The notes under the pieces were generated by a model. The model saw only the letters and a program-made list of their open reading frames with translations. It searched no databases and had not been told where the DNA came from. This document shows, piece by piece, positions 1 to 8,442 of a stretch of 64,000 nt of DNA (positions are counted from its first letter, which is position 1; each line of letters starts with the position of its first letter). This stretch comes from CAZIPN01 sp964541225 (GTDB taxonomy: Bacteria; Actinomycetota; Coriobacteriia; Anaerosomatales; JAAXUF01). The stretch lies in contig CAZIPN010000004.1 of NCBI GenBank assembly GCA_964541225.1, forward strand, positions 27,105 to 91,104, written 5' to 3'. The translations under genes and the position numbers were made by a program.

Positions 1-74
1 GACGAACGCTACCACAGTCATGTCAAGCGATCGGTGGGGTCGCGATGGCGGGGTGCTGACCGTGGGGGGTCACT

Positions 75-914
75 ATGAAAAGGGGACTTTGCCTACGACG
101 GACGTCTGGGAATGGTCGCGTTCCTGCAAGGTTTGTTCTGCTCGCACTGCTGTGCTTGACCGCCTTCGGAGTGGCTGCGTGCAAGTCGCCTGACAAGGCG
201 TCGCAAACGCAGGTGTCTGCGGGCAAGACCGCCCCAGTCTCCAGCGTGCTGACAACAGCTGACGTCGCCGAGGTACTCGCCGGTATCGACAACCACAACT
301 GGGATATTGCGGGTAGTGGGCGCGTCAACGTGCCGGCCTTCGCCAGGTCGATCCTTCTGCAGCTGCCGCCCATCTACTCTGGTGTGCCCGCCAACGACAC
401 GAAAAACAAAGCCGCGCGTATCGAGCACGCCGTGACCGCCTACGAGAACGTAGCGGCCACACAAGGTGAAGTCGCGGCTTCGCGCATGTATGACAACCTC
501 CAGTTCGTCGGCACGAATGACCAGACGAGTTCGACTCACTTGACTGCCGAGCAGGCTGCGATGCAGCCTCTTGTGAACGGCATGGAAGCCAGCACTCTCA
601 TGTTCTCGCACGGAGACACTCCGATGTGGGATTGGAACATCGAGTCGATTTCCATCATGGGGAACTCGACTGCACGCGTGTCGTATGCGACCACCCTTCC
701 CGCGGGGGTCGAACTTGGCGAAGCCGATCCGCTGAGATTCAAGGATCCTGCTGCGACCTACGACAAAGTCCTCACGTTCCAGCGGACGAGCAAGGGGTGG
801 CGGCTCTCGGGGTGGGACAACTTCCTCGAATTCAAGCAAGCGATTGAGGCCAACGTCCAACCCGCATCGCTGGTTGGCGGCTACGGCTGGTGGGAGCAAG
901 GGCCGACGCAGTAG
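75..914 (+). CDS. Predicted lipoprotein of unknown function
   Basis: 279 residues. The N-terminus has basic residues, a hydrophobic stretch (about residues 20-34) and a lipobox-like GVAAC, so Cys36 is the probable lipidated residue and the protein should be anchored on the outer face of the membrane. The ATG follows a G-rich stretch that may serve as ribosome binding site. I recognise no domain in the mature part. It sits about 285 bases upstream of nifH and is probably a separate transcription unit; nothing links it to nitrogen fixation beyond position. Confidence 0.7.
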   Translation: MKRGLCLRRTSGNGRVPARFVLLALLCLTAFGVAACKSPDKASQTQVSAGKTAPVSSVLTTADVAEVLAGIDNHNWDIAGSGRVNVPAFARSILLQLPPIYSGVPANDTKNKAARIEHAVTAYENVAATQGEVAASRMYDNLQFVGTNDQTSSTHLTAEQAAMQPLVNGMEASTLMFSHGDTPMWDWNIESISIMGNSTARVSYATTLPAGVELGEADPLRFKDPAATYDKVLTFQRTSKGWRLSGWDNFLEFKQAIEANVQPASLVGGYGWWEQGPTQ

Positions 915-1029
915 CGGCATCGTGTGTGGCGTCTCGGCGGCATTGGGCGCTGAAGTGTCGGCGCCGATCGGTCGTGGTCGGCCGTTGCGTGCGCGCACAC
1001 TCACCACGCATCCGGAAATCCGTTCGCAA

Positions 1030-1074
1030 CATTGCGACATTTCTGTCGCAAGCGCTCACGGAAATGTCGCAATG
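1030..1074 (+). promoter_or_regulatory. Nested inverted repeats upstream of nifH, candidate activator (UAS) site
   Basis: TTGCGACA (1032-1039) and TGTCGCAA (1044-1051) form a perfect 8-base dyad with a 4-base spacer. A further TGTCGCAA lies at 1065-1072. The 14 bases at 1030-1043 are the exact reverse complement of 1061-1074. The element is centred about 95 bases upstream of the expected start from the -24/-12 promoter, the usual place for an enhancer-binding activator. The classical NifA site is TGT-N10-ACA, which this does not match, so binding by the NifA-like protein at 14276-15808 is inference. Confidence 0.6.
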
Positions 1075-1121
1075 ACTCGGCCTTAACCCATAAAAACCGC
1101 AGGTCAGAGCCATATTAGCTT

Positions 1122-1136
1122 TGGCACGCCTGTTGC
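1122..1136 (+). promoter_or_regulatory. Sigma-54 (-24/-12) promoter of nifH
   Basis: TGGCAC (1122-1127), five bases, then TTGC (1133-1136) matches the sigma-54 consensus TGGCAC-N5-TTGC. The GG and GC dinucleotides have the required spacing, and transcription would begin near 1147, giving a leader of about 50 bases that includes the AAGGAGGAG ribosome binding site in front of nifH. A sigma-54 activator with an intact GAFTGA motif is encoded at 14276-15808. Confidence 0.85.
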
Positions 1137-1199
1137 GCTTCTCCTTGCCCAATATCGCGGAACGCACCGTCTGCGAACAGGCCAGATGAAGGAGGAGCC

Positions 1200-2048
1200 A
1201 TGCGGCAGATTGCTATCTATGGAAAGGGCGGCATCGGCAAGAGCACCACGACGCAGAACACCGTCGCTGCGCTTGCTGACGCCGGCAAGAAGGCGATGAT
1301 CGTCGGCTGCGACCCCAAAGCCGACTCGACCCGACTGATACTGAACCAGAAGATGCAGGTCACGGTCATGGATCTCGCACGCGAGCGGGGCAGCGTGGAA
1401 GACCTCGAGATCGAAGAGGTGCTGCAGACCGGCTTCGGCGGAATCCGCTGCGCCGAGTCGGGCGGGCCCGAGCCAGGTGTTGGCTGCGCCGGCCGAGGCG
1501 TTATCACCGCCATCAACTTCCTCGAGGAAGAAGGCGCCTACACCGACGACCTCGACTTCGTGTTCTACGACGTTCTCGGCGACGTCGTGTGCGGCGGCTT
1601 CGCGATGCCGATCCGCGAGGGCAAGGCCCAAGAGATCTACATCGTCACCTCCGGCGAGATGATGGCGATGTATGCGGCCAACAACATCAGCCGAGGAATC
1701 CTGAAGTACGCGCACTCCGGTGGCGTTCGCTTGGGCGGGCTCATCTGCAACTCACGCAACACGGACCGCGAGGACGAGCTGATCGAGGCGCTCGCCAAGA
1801 AGCTCGGCACGCAGATGATCCACTTCATCCCGCGCGAGAACGAGGTTCAGCGCGCCGAGCTGCGGCGTCAGACCGTCATCCAGTACAACCCCGAGCACGC
1901 ACAGGCCGACGAATATCGCCAGCTCGCCAAGAAGATCGCCGAGAACGACATGATGGTGATCCCCACGCCCATCACCCAAGACGAGCTCGAGGAGCTCCTC
2001 ATGGAGTTCGGCATCATGGAAGCCGAGCCTGCCGAGGGGGCTGCCTAG
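1200..2048 (+). CDS. nifH: Nitrogenase iron protein (dinitrogenase reductase)
   Basis: 282 residues, normal for the family. NifH is a homodimer carrying one [4Fe-4S] cluster that passes electrons to NifDK with ATP hydrolysis; it is also needed in FeMo-cofactor maturation. The P-loop GKGGIGKS lies at residues 8-15. The cluster ligands are Cys96 (GVGCAGRG) and Cys131 (VVCGGFAMP). Arg99 is the residue ADP-ribosylated by DraT in some diazotrophs, but no draT is visible here; control is more likely through NifI1/NifI2. The ATG follows a strong AAGGAGGAG. First gene of the nif operon, one base before nifD. Confidence 0.98.
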   Translation: MRQIAIYGKGGIGKSTTTQNTVAALADAGKKAMIVGCDPKADSTRLILNQKMQVTVMDLARERGSVEDLEIEEVLQTGFGGIRCAESGGPEPGVGCAGRGVITAINFLEEEGAYTDDLDFVFYDVLGDVVCGGFAMPIREGKAQEIYIVTSGEMMAMYAANNISRGILKYAHSGGVRLGGLICNSRNTDREDELIEALAKKLGTQMIHFIPRENEVQRAELRRQTVIQYNPEHAQADEYRQLAKKIAENDMMVIPTPITQDELEELLMEFGIMEAEPAEGAA

Positions 2049-2049
2049 C

Positions 2050-3501
2050 ATGTCGGCCTCCAACATCAATCAAACGCAGAAGATCATCGACGAGATTCTC
2101 GAGGTCTACCCCGAGAAGGCTCGCAAGGATCGCGCGAAGCACATCGCGCCCAACGATCCGAGCGGCAGCTGCTCAAGCTGCGCGGTGAAGTCCAACGTCA
2201 AGTCGCGGCCGGGTCTGATGACCGTGCGCGGCTGCGCGTACGCCGGATCGAAAGGCGTGGTGTGGGGCCCGGTCAAAGACGTCGTGCACATCAGCCACGG
2301 CCCTGTGGGATGTGGCGCGTACTCGAACTGGTCGCGCCGCAACTACTACAACGGTACGACTGGCGTCGACGCGTTCGGCACGCTGCACGTGACGAGCGAC
2401 TTTCAAGAACGCGACATCGTCTACGGCGGCGACAAGAAGCTCGACAAGATCGTCGATGAGCTCGACGCGCTCTTCCCGCTGGCTCGCGGCATGTCGGTGC
2501 AGTCTGAATGCCCGGTCGGGTTGATCGGCGACGATATCGAGAGTGTGTCCAAGCGCAAGACCGAGGAAATCGGCAAGCCTGTTGTGCCGGTGCGCTGCGA
2601 GGGCTTTCGCGGCGTGTCGCAGTCGCTCGGCCACCACATCGCCAACGACTCGATCCGCGATCACGTCTTCGGCAAAGCTGAGAGCGAGATCGAGACGACG
2701 CCCTACGACATCACGATCATCGGCGACTACAACATCGGCGGGGACGCGTGGGCGTCTCGGCGAATCCTTGAGGCGATGGGGCTGCGCGTGATCGCGCAGT
2801 GGACGGGTGACAGCACGATCGCCGAGCTGGCCAACGCGCCCAAAGCCAAGCTCAACCTCATCCACTGCTACCGGTCGATGAACTACATCTGTCGGCACAT
2901 GGAGGAGGAGTACGGCATCCCGTGGCTCGAGTACAACTTCTTTGGGCCGACGAAGATCTACGCCTCGATCCGCGAGATCGCAGCGCAATTCGATGAGACG
3001 GTGCAGGCCAAGGCCGAAGCGCTCATCGAGGCCATGAAGCCGGAGATGGACGCCGTGATCGAGGAGTTCCGGCCGCGTCTCGAGGGCAAGACCGTGATGC
3101 TGTACGTCGGTGGTCTGCGCCCGCGCCACGTGATCGGCGCGTACGAGGATCTCGGCATGGAGGTCGTCGCGGCGGGATACGAGTTCGGCCACGCCGACGA
3201 GTACAAGCGCACGTACCCGCTGATGGCCGAGGGCTCGATCGTCGTCGACGACGCCACCCCCTATGAGCTCGAGGAAATCACCAAGCGCGTGAAGCCCGAT
3301 CTCGTCGGCTCCGGCGTGAAGGAGAAGTACGCCTACCACAAGATGGGCGTCCCTTTCCGCCAGATGCACAGCTGGGACTACTCGGGGCCGTACCACGGGT
3401 TCGACGGCTTCAAGGTCTTCGCGCGTGACATGGACATGACCGTCAACAGCCCCACGTGGGATCTCGTGCGCAAGCCCGCAGGCGAGCTAGCAGGAGGGTG
3501 A
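2050..3501 (+). CDS. nifD: Nitrogenase molybdenum-iron protein alpha chain
   Basis: 483 residues. The alpha subunit of dinitrogenase holds FeMo-cofactor and shares the P-cluster with NifK. P-cluster Cys62 (RGCAYAG), Cys88 (GPVGCGAYS) and Cys154 (SECPVGLIGDD) are present. The FeMo-co ligands are Cys273 (HCYRSMNYIC context) and His440 (QMHSWDYSG). The sequence around Cys273, with EYNFFGPTK following, is of the molybdenum type rather than VnfD/AnfD, and no delta-subunit gene is present. Starts immediately after nifH; an AGGAGGGTG ribosome site at its end serves nifK. Confidence 0.98.
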   Translation: MSASNINQTQKIIDEILEVYPEKARKDRAKHIAPNDPSGSCSSCAVKSNVKSRPGLMTVRGCAYAGSKGVVWGPVKDVVHISHGPVGCGAYSNWSRRNYYNGTTGVDAFGTLHVTSDFQERDIVYGGDKKLDKIVDELDALFPLARGMSVQSECPVGLIGDDIESVSKRKTEEIGKPVVPVRCEGFRGVSQSLGHHIANDSIRDHVFGKAESEIETTPYDITIIGDYNIGGDAWASRRILEAMGLRVIAQWTGDSTIAELANAPKAKLNLIHCYRSMNYICRHMEEEYGIPWLEYNFFGPTKIYASIREIAAQFDETVQAKAEALIEAMKPEMDAVIEEFRPRLEGKTVMLYVGGLRPRHVIGAYEDLGMEVVAAGYEFGHADEYKRTYPLMAEGSIVVDDATPYELEEITKRVKPDLVGSGVKEKYAYHKMGVPFRQMHSWDYSGPYHGFDGFKVFARDMDMTVNSPTWDLVRKPAGELAGG

Positions 3502-3505
3502 TCAG

Positions 3506-5014
3506 ATGCAGATCAAGGACCACAACGAGCTCTTTGCCGACCCTGCCTACCAGGAGCAATTCGAGGGCAAGCGCGAGTTTGAGAACGCGTACTCTCGCGA
3601 GGACATCGCCCAGGTTGCCGAGTGGACGAAGTCGCAGGAGTACCGCGAGCTGAACTTCGCCCGTGAGGCCGTCTCGATCAACCCGTGCAAGGCGTGCCAG
3701 CCGCTCGGCGCGATCTACGCCGCGCTCGGTTTCGCCAAGACGATGCCGTTCGTGCAGGGTTCGCAGGGCTGCACCGCGTATTTCCGCAGCTACTTCTCTC
3801 GGCACTTCAAGGAGCCCATCGCTACGGTGAGTTCCTCAATGACGGAGGATGCGGCGGTCTTCGGCGGGCTGTCGAACATGACCGAGGGCCTGGAGAACAC
3901 CAACGCCGTCTACGCTCCCGACATGATCGCGGTGTCGACCACATGCATGGCCGAGGTCATCGGCGACGACCTGCGCGCTTACATCAAGCAGGCCAAAGAG
4001 AAGGGCGCCGTGCCCGCCGAGATGCCCGTGCCGTTTGCGCACACGCCCAGTTTCCAGGGCAGTCACCTCAACGGCTACGACGCGATGCTCAAGGGCATCC
4101 TCACCGAACTCGCGGGAGAGAAGACCGACGGCGACGATGGCTCGATCAACGTCGTTCCCGGCTTCGACACCTACCCAGGCAACCTGCGCGAGATCAAGCG
4201 GATGCTTGGCGTGATGGGCGTGAACTTCCGCATGCTTGCCGACAATAGCGATGTGGTCGACGCGCCGAACTTCGGCACGTACGACCTGTATCCCGCTGGC
4301 GGCACGACGCGTGAGGAAGCCGCTGCGGCCACCAACGCCAAGGCGACGTTCATGCTCCAGAAGTGGGCGACGAACAAGACCGCCGAGTACATCGCTAGCG
4401 AGTGGGGCCAAGAAGTCGTTGTGGCCAACCCGATCGGGATTCGCGGTACCGATGAGTTTCTCGCTGAAGTCTCTCGCGTGACGGGCCTCGCGGTGCCCTA
4501 CGAGCTGGAAGTCGAGCGCGGTCGCGCGGTCGACGCGATGGTGGACTCGCATCCCTACGTCTTCGGCAAGCGATTCGCGCTTGTCGGCGATCCGGATCAG
4601 CTGCTGGGCCTGATGTCGTTTCTGCTCGAGCTCGGCGCGCGACCGGTGCACGTCGTGTGCACCAACGGCGACAAGAAGTTCAAGAAGGCCGCCGAGGCAC
4701 TGCTCGCTACCTCGCCGTTCGGCGCGGATGCGACCGTGTGGATTCGCAAGGACATGTGGCACCTGCGCTCGCTCATGTTCACCGAGCCGGTGGATCTGCT
4801 GATCGGCCCGTCCTCGGCGAAGTTCCTGGTGCGCGACACGGGCACGCCGCTCATCCGCATCGGCTTTCCGATCCACGATCGGCACCACATGCACAAGACG
4901 CCGATCGTCGGCTATGAGGGCGCGAGCAACTTGCTTGCGATGATCGTGAACACCGTGCTCGACGAACTCGATCGCGCCTCTATCAACACGACCAGCTTCG
5001 ACTTGGTGCGGTAG
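3506..5014 (+). CDS. nifK: Nitrogenase molybdenum-iron protein beta chain
   Basis: 502 residues. Beta subunit of the MoFe alpha2-beta2 tetramer, supplying the other half of the P-cluster ligands: Cys64 (KACQPLGA), Cys89 (GSQGCTAYFRSYF) and Cys147 (STTCMAEVIGDDL). The N-terminal extension of about 50 residues before the first Cys is typical of group I/II NifK. Four bases after nifD with its own strong ribosome site, seven bases before the nifEN fusion. Confidence 0.98.
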   Translation: MQIKDHNELFADPAYQEQFEGKREFENAYSREDIAQVAEWTKSQEYRELNFAREAVSINPCKACQPLGAIYAALGFAKTMPFVQGSQGCTAYFRSYFSRHFKEPIATVSSSMTEDAAVFGGLSNMTEGLENTNAVYAPDMIAVSTTCMAEVIGDDLRAYIKQAKEKGAVPAEMPVPFAHTPSFQGSHLNGYDAMLKGILTELAGEKTDGDDGSINVVPGFDTYPGNLREIKRMLGVMGVNFRMLADNSDVVDAPNFGTYDLYPAGGTTREEAAAATNAKATFMLQKWATNKTAEYIASEWGQEVVVANPIGIRGTDEFLAEVSRVTGLAVPYELEVERGRAVDAMVDSHPYVFGKRFALVGDPDQLLGLMSFLLELGARPVHVVCTNGDKKFKKAAEALLATSPFGADATVWIRKDMWHLRSLMFTEPVDLLIGPSSAKFLVRDTGTPLIRIGFPIHDRHHMHKTPIVGYEGASNLLAMIVNTVLDELDRASINTTSFDLVR

Positions 5015-5020
5015 GCAGTC

Positions 5021-7693
5021 GTGGCCATCTCACTCGACAAGCTCTTCGAAGCCGGATGCGACCCTGAGGCTCGCCATAAGGTGTGCCGGTCGCGCGGCGG
5101 GGAGTCGTGCGCGTTTGACGGTGCGGCCATCGTGCTCATGCCGATCGCCGATGCCGCACACGTCATTCACGGCCCCATCGTGTGCGCCGGCAACGCGTGG
5201 GAAGGTCGTGGTGTGCGCTCGACGGCTGGTGACTTTCATCGCCGAGGATTCACGACCGATCTGACCGAGCTCGACATCATCTACGGCAGTGAAGACAAGC
5301 TTGCCGAGGCGGTGCGCGAGGTTGTCGCTCGCGAGCATCCCAAGGCGGTCTTCGTGTACGCGACGTGCGTCTCGGGACTTACCGGTGAAGACATCGACGC
5401 GGTGTGCATGAGTCTCGCCGCCGAGCTGTCGCTACCGGTCGTGCCCGTGAACGCGCCCGGCTTCGTGGGCCCCAAGAATCTCGGCAATCGGATTGCGGGC
5501 GAAGTGCTGCTGGAGCACGTGATCGGAACTGCCGAGCCACCCGAGAGCACGCCCTTCGACATCGCCCTCATCGGCGAGTACAACGTTGCCGGGGATCTCG
5601 ATCTCATCGAGCCGCTTCTTGCCGAGGCAGGCATTCGACTGCTCTCGCGGATCACAGGCAACGCACGCTTCGAGGAGATCCGCTGGGCGCATCGCGCGAA
5701 GCTGTCGGTGGTGTCGTGCTCGCGCGCGCTCATCAACGTCGCCGCCGGGCTGCGACGTACCCACGGCGTGCCGTACCTGGAGGTGTCGTTCTTCGGCGCT
5801 GCCGAGATCGCTCGCTCGCTTCGCGCGATCGCAGACGCTCTCGAGGCCGCGTCGCCGGAGGCAGTTGGCGTGGGCGAGCGCGTGGAGCGCGTGATCGTCA
5901 CGCACGAGGCCGAGCTGGAGTGCGCGCTCGAAGCGCACCTGCCCGCGCTCAAGGGCAAGCGAGCGGTGCTGTACTCCGGCGGTGTGAAGAGCTGGTCGAT
6001 CGCTTCAGCGCTTCGGGATCTGGGTGTGGAGATTCTGGCCGTCGGCACCAAGAAGTCCAGCGCCGAAGACGAGGAGAAGGTGCGCGCGGTTCTCGGCGAG
6101 GGTGTGAGGCTGATCGAGAACATCTCGCCGGCGATCATTCGGCAGATCATGAATGAGGAAGGCGGGCAGCTGCTCGTGGCCGGCGGACGCAACCGCTACC
6201 TCGCGGCAAAGGAAGGCTGGCCGTTCGTCGACGTCAACCAGGAGCGCGAGGCCGCCTACGCTGGCTACGAAGGACTCGTGAACCTCGCGGCGGACCTCGC
6301 CAACAGCGTGCGCTTCTACGAGCGCCAGGTGCGGGAGCCCGTGTGTGGGGATGTGCTCGCCGACACGCCCGTGCATGTCAGCGAGCGACACGCTGCGACC
6401 GATCCGCTCAAGAACGCGCCCAGTCTCGGTGCTGCAGTCGCTCTGCAGGGCATCGACGGTGCGCTCCCGGTGATTCACGGGGCGCAGGGATGCACGTTCC
6501 TGGGCAAAGTGCTGGCGATTCGGCATTTCAACGAGCCGATCGCGCTGGGCACCACGAAGCTCTTCACCGAAGATGTCGTGCTCGGCGGGGATGAGACGCT
6601 GCGCACGACTGTGACCGGGCTCGCCGACTCCGCGCACCCGTCGCTGATCGCCGTCATTTCGAGTGCGGCTGCCGAGGTCAAGGGCGACGACGTCGACGCG
6701 ACAGTGCGCGAACTCGAGCGCGAGGTCGACTCGGCGGTGATCGCGGTGCACGCGCCGGATTACGCCGGAGGCTTCGAGGAAGGCTACCTCGCGGCGGTGC
6801 GGGCGCTCGTGGCGCTGGCGGGCGGCTGCGACGGCGGTCCGGTGGTGTCTCGGCAGGTGACGGTGCTTGCGGGCGCACATCTGACGCCCGCCGATGCGCG
6901 CGAGGTCCGCGACATGATGGAGGCGTTCGGGCTCAGGCCGGTGCTCGTGCCTGACGTGGGCGCGCTGGACGGCAGTCGCGAGGGGCTCTCGGCGGTGGCC
7001 AGCGGCGGGACGACGCTGGGTGAGGTGCGCTCGATTGCGGCGAGCGAGCACACGCTGGTGTTGGGGGCGTCGCTGGAGTCGGCGGCACGCGATCTCGCGG
7101 AGCGCTTCGCGACGCCGTACACGGTGCTTCAGGCCACGTGTGGACTGGCCGCCACCGACCAGCTCCTCGCGGTGCTGACGCTGCTGTCCGGCAAGACCGC
7201 GCCGCCTCGCCTCGAGCGCGACCGCCGGGTTCTGGTCGACGCGATGCGCGACGCTCACGGCCGTATCTCCGGTCGCCGAGTCGCTCTCGCGCTCGAACCC
7301 GATGCCGCGCTCGCGATGGCCGCGTTCTTCGACGAGCTTGCGGCCCGGCCTCATGAGGTCGTCGTACCGACATCGCCGCCACATGTCCGGCGCATCGCGG
7401 CGCATCGCGTCACCGTCGGCGACTTGGCGAGCGTACCGCAGGCTATCGACTTGCTCGTCTCGAACTCGCATGCCGAGCGCATCGCGCACATGCGGGGCGT
7501 ACCGCTCCTCGAATGCGGATTCCCGCGTGCCGAGACCTACGGGGCGTCTCGGCAGCTCACGGTCGGCTATCGCGGTGCTGCCGCTGTGGTCGATGCGCTC
7601 GCCAATCTCTTGGCGTCGCACTCACACTTGCCCGCACGCATTCCGGAAGACTCGCCGGACACAACCGCACAACCCGAAAGGAGCATGTCGTGA
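5021..7693 (+). CDS. nifEN: NifE-NifN fusion, FeMo-cofactor scaffold
   Basis: 890 residues in one uninterrupted frame. The first about 440 are NifE-like: Cys30 (GESCAFDG), Cys55 (GPIVCAG) and Cys116 (YATCVSGLTGED) are the cluster ligands. From about 455 the protein is NifN-like: DPLKNAPSLGAAVAL, then Cys491 in HGAQGCTF followed by RHFNEPI. The link between the halves is short. In most diazotrophs NifE and NifN are separate chains of an alpha2-beta2 scaffold on which the NifB product (L-cluster) matures to FeMo-cofactor. Here the two halves are made as one chain. Start is GTG; the stop overlaps nifX by four bases (GTGA). Confidence 0.95.
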   Translation: MAISLDKLFEAGCDPEARHKVCRSRGGESCAFDGAAIVLMPIADAAHVIHGPIVCAGNAWEGRGVRSTAGDFHRRGFTTDLTELDIIYGSEDKLAEAVREVVAREHPKAVFVYATCVSGLTGEDIDAVCMSLAAELSLPVVPVNAPGFVGPKNLGNRIAGEVLLEHVIGTAEPPESTPFDIALIGEYNVAGDLDLIEPLLAEAGIRLLSRITGNARFEEIRWAHRAKLSVVSCSRALINVAAGLRRTHGVPYLEVSFFGAAEIARSLRAIADALEAASPEAVGVGERVERVIVTHEAELECALEAHLPALKGKRAVLYSGGVKSWSIASALRDLGVEILAVGTKKSSAEDEEKVRAVLGEGVRLIENISPAIIRQIMNEEGGQLLVAGGRNRYLAAKEGWPFVDVNQEREAAYAGYEGLVNLAADLANSVRFYERQVREPVCGDVLADTPVHVSERHAATDPLKNAPSLGAAVALQGIDGALPVIHGAQGCTFLGKVLAIRHFNEPIALGTTKLFTEDVVLGGDETLRTTVTGLADSAHPSLIAVISSAAAEVKGDDVDATVRELEREVDSAVIAVHAPDYAGGFEEGYLAAVRALVALAGGCDGGPVVSRQVTVLAGAHLTPADAREVRDMMEAFGLRPVLVPDVGALDGSREGLSAVASGGTTLGEVRSIAASEHTLVLGASLESAARDLAERFATPYTVLQATCGLAATDQLLAVLTLLSGKTAPPRLERDRRVLVDAMRDAHGRISGRRVALALEPDAALAMAAFFDELAARPHEVVVPTSPPHVRRIAAHRVTVGDLASVPQAIDLLVSNSHAERIAHMRGVPLLECGFPRAETYGASRQLTVGYRGAAAVVDALANLLASHSHLPARIPEDSPDTTAQPERSMS

Positions 7694-8091
7694 AAGTCGC
7701 GTTCGCAACCACTGGCGGCACTGCCGTCGACGAGCACTTTGGGCGGGCCGCAACGTTCGCGGTCTGGGACATCACGCCTGAGGGCGCCGACTTCGCCGAG
7801 CTTCGGCACGTTGCCGAAGGCGACATGGACAGCGAGGTCGTCACGACCCGCGGCATGGGTGACCTGCACGAAGAGGCAATCGCCGCCAAGATCGAGAAGC
7901 TCGCCGACTGCAAGATCGTGTACTTCGCCGAGATCGGCGGGCCCTCGGCAGCCAAGCTCGTGCGACGCGGCATCATGCCGCTGAAGGCTACGACGTCCAG
8001 TGACATCGACGGTCTGGTCGACGACTTGAAGACGGCGTTTCGCGAGCGACCCACGCCCTGGATGCGCAAGGCCCTGCAAGCAGATTCGTGA
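7690..8091 (+). CDS. nifX: NifX-type iron-molybdenum cofactor carrier
   Basis: 133 residues from GTG at 7690, chosen because GAAAGGAG ends five bases upstream and the start overlaps the nifEN stop. It is a single-domain member of the NifX/NifB-C/NafY cofactor-binding family: KVAFAT at the N-terminus, VDEHFG, and a C-terminal PTPWMRKAL ending characteristic of NifX. NifX binds NifB-co and FeMo-co precursors and ferries them to or from NifEN, which fits its position directly after the scaffold gene. Confidence 0.9.
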   Translation: MKVAFATTGGTAVDEHFGRAATFAVWDITPEGADFAELRHVAEGDMDSEVVTTRGMGDLHEEAIAAKIEKLADCKIVYFAEIGGPSAAKLVRRGIMPLKATTSSDIDGLVDDLKTAFRERPTPWMRKALQADS

Positions 8092-8124
8092 TCTCACACC
8101 GTCCCGACAGAGAGAGGAAGCGAC

Positions 8125-8442
8125 ATGAAGATGGTTCGTGCGTTCATCAGGCCAGAAAAGGAGCAGGAGGTCGTCCAGGCGCTGGAAGGCGCGGGGCACG
8201 GCTCGCTCACCAAGATGCCGGTCTTTGGCCGAGGCAAGCAGAAGGGACTGCAGGTCGGTCCCATCTACTACGATGAGCTGCCCAAGACACTGCTCGTGCT
8301 CGTGGTGGAAGACGACGATGCGCCGGGCGTGATCGGCGTGATCGAAGACAAAGCCCGCACCGGGTTCATCGGCGACGGCAAGATCTTCGTCTCGGCGGTC
8401 GAGGAGGCCTACACGATCCGGACCGGCGAGGTGGGACTGTGA
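8125..8442 (+). CDS. nifI1: PII-like nitrogenase regulator NifI1
   Basis: 105 residues, GlnB/PII fold. The N-terminal MKMVRAFIRPEK, T-loop region KMPVFGRGKQKGLQVG and the C-terminal GDGKIFVSAVEEAYTIRTGE are diagnostic. In methanogens and some bacteria NifI1 and NifI2 form a hetero-oligomer that binds NifDK and blocks NifH access when 2-oxoglutarate is low, giving ammonium switch-off. The GKQKG T-loop lacks the Tyr51 uridylylation site of GlnB. AGAGAGGAAG precedes the ATG. Stop overlaps nifI2. Confidence 0.93.
   Translation: MKMVRAFIRPEKEQEVVQALEGAGHGSLTKMPVFGRGKQKGLQVGPIYYDELPKTLLVLVVEDDDAPGVIGVIEDKARTGFIGDGKIFVSAVEEAYTIRTGEVGL

Noticed and set aside
2173..3396. Long open frame on the minus strand inside nifD
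   Set aside because: It is antisense to a certain gene and rich in Arg, His, Val and Leu; such shadows are usual in high-GC DNA. Similar ones at 6005-7621, 34860-36716, 38958-40634 and 58064-59389 were rejected for the same reason.
2050..5014. Alternative vanadium or iron-only nitrogenase
   Set aside because: The sequence around the cofactor Cys (CYRSMNYIC, YNFFGPTK) is of the Mo type, there is no delta subunit gene, and molybdate transport genes follow in the same operon.
6400..6500. Apparent loss of an N-terminal cluster Cys in the NifN half of the fusion
   Set aside because: NifK has KACQPLG at this place, but true NifN has PLK-(S/A)-LGA without a Cys, so DPLKNAPSLGA is normal. The NifN cluster Cys is Cys491 in GAQGCTF and is present.
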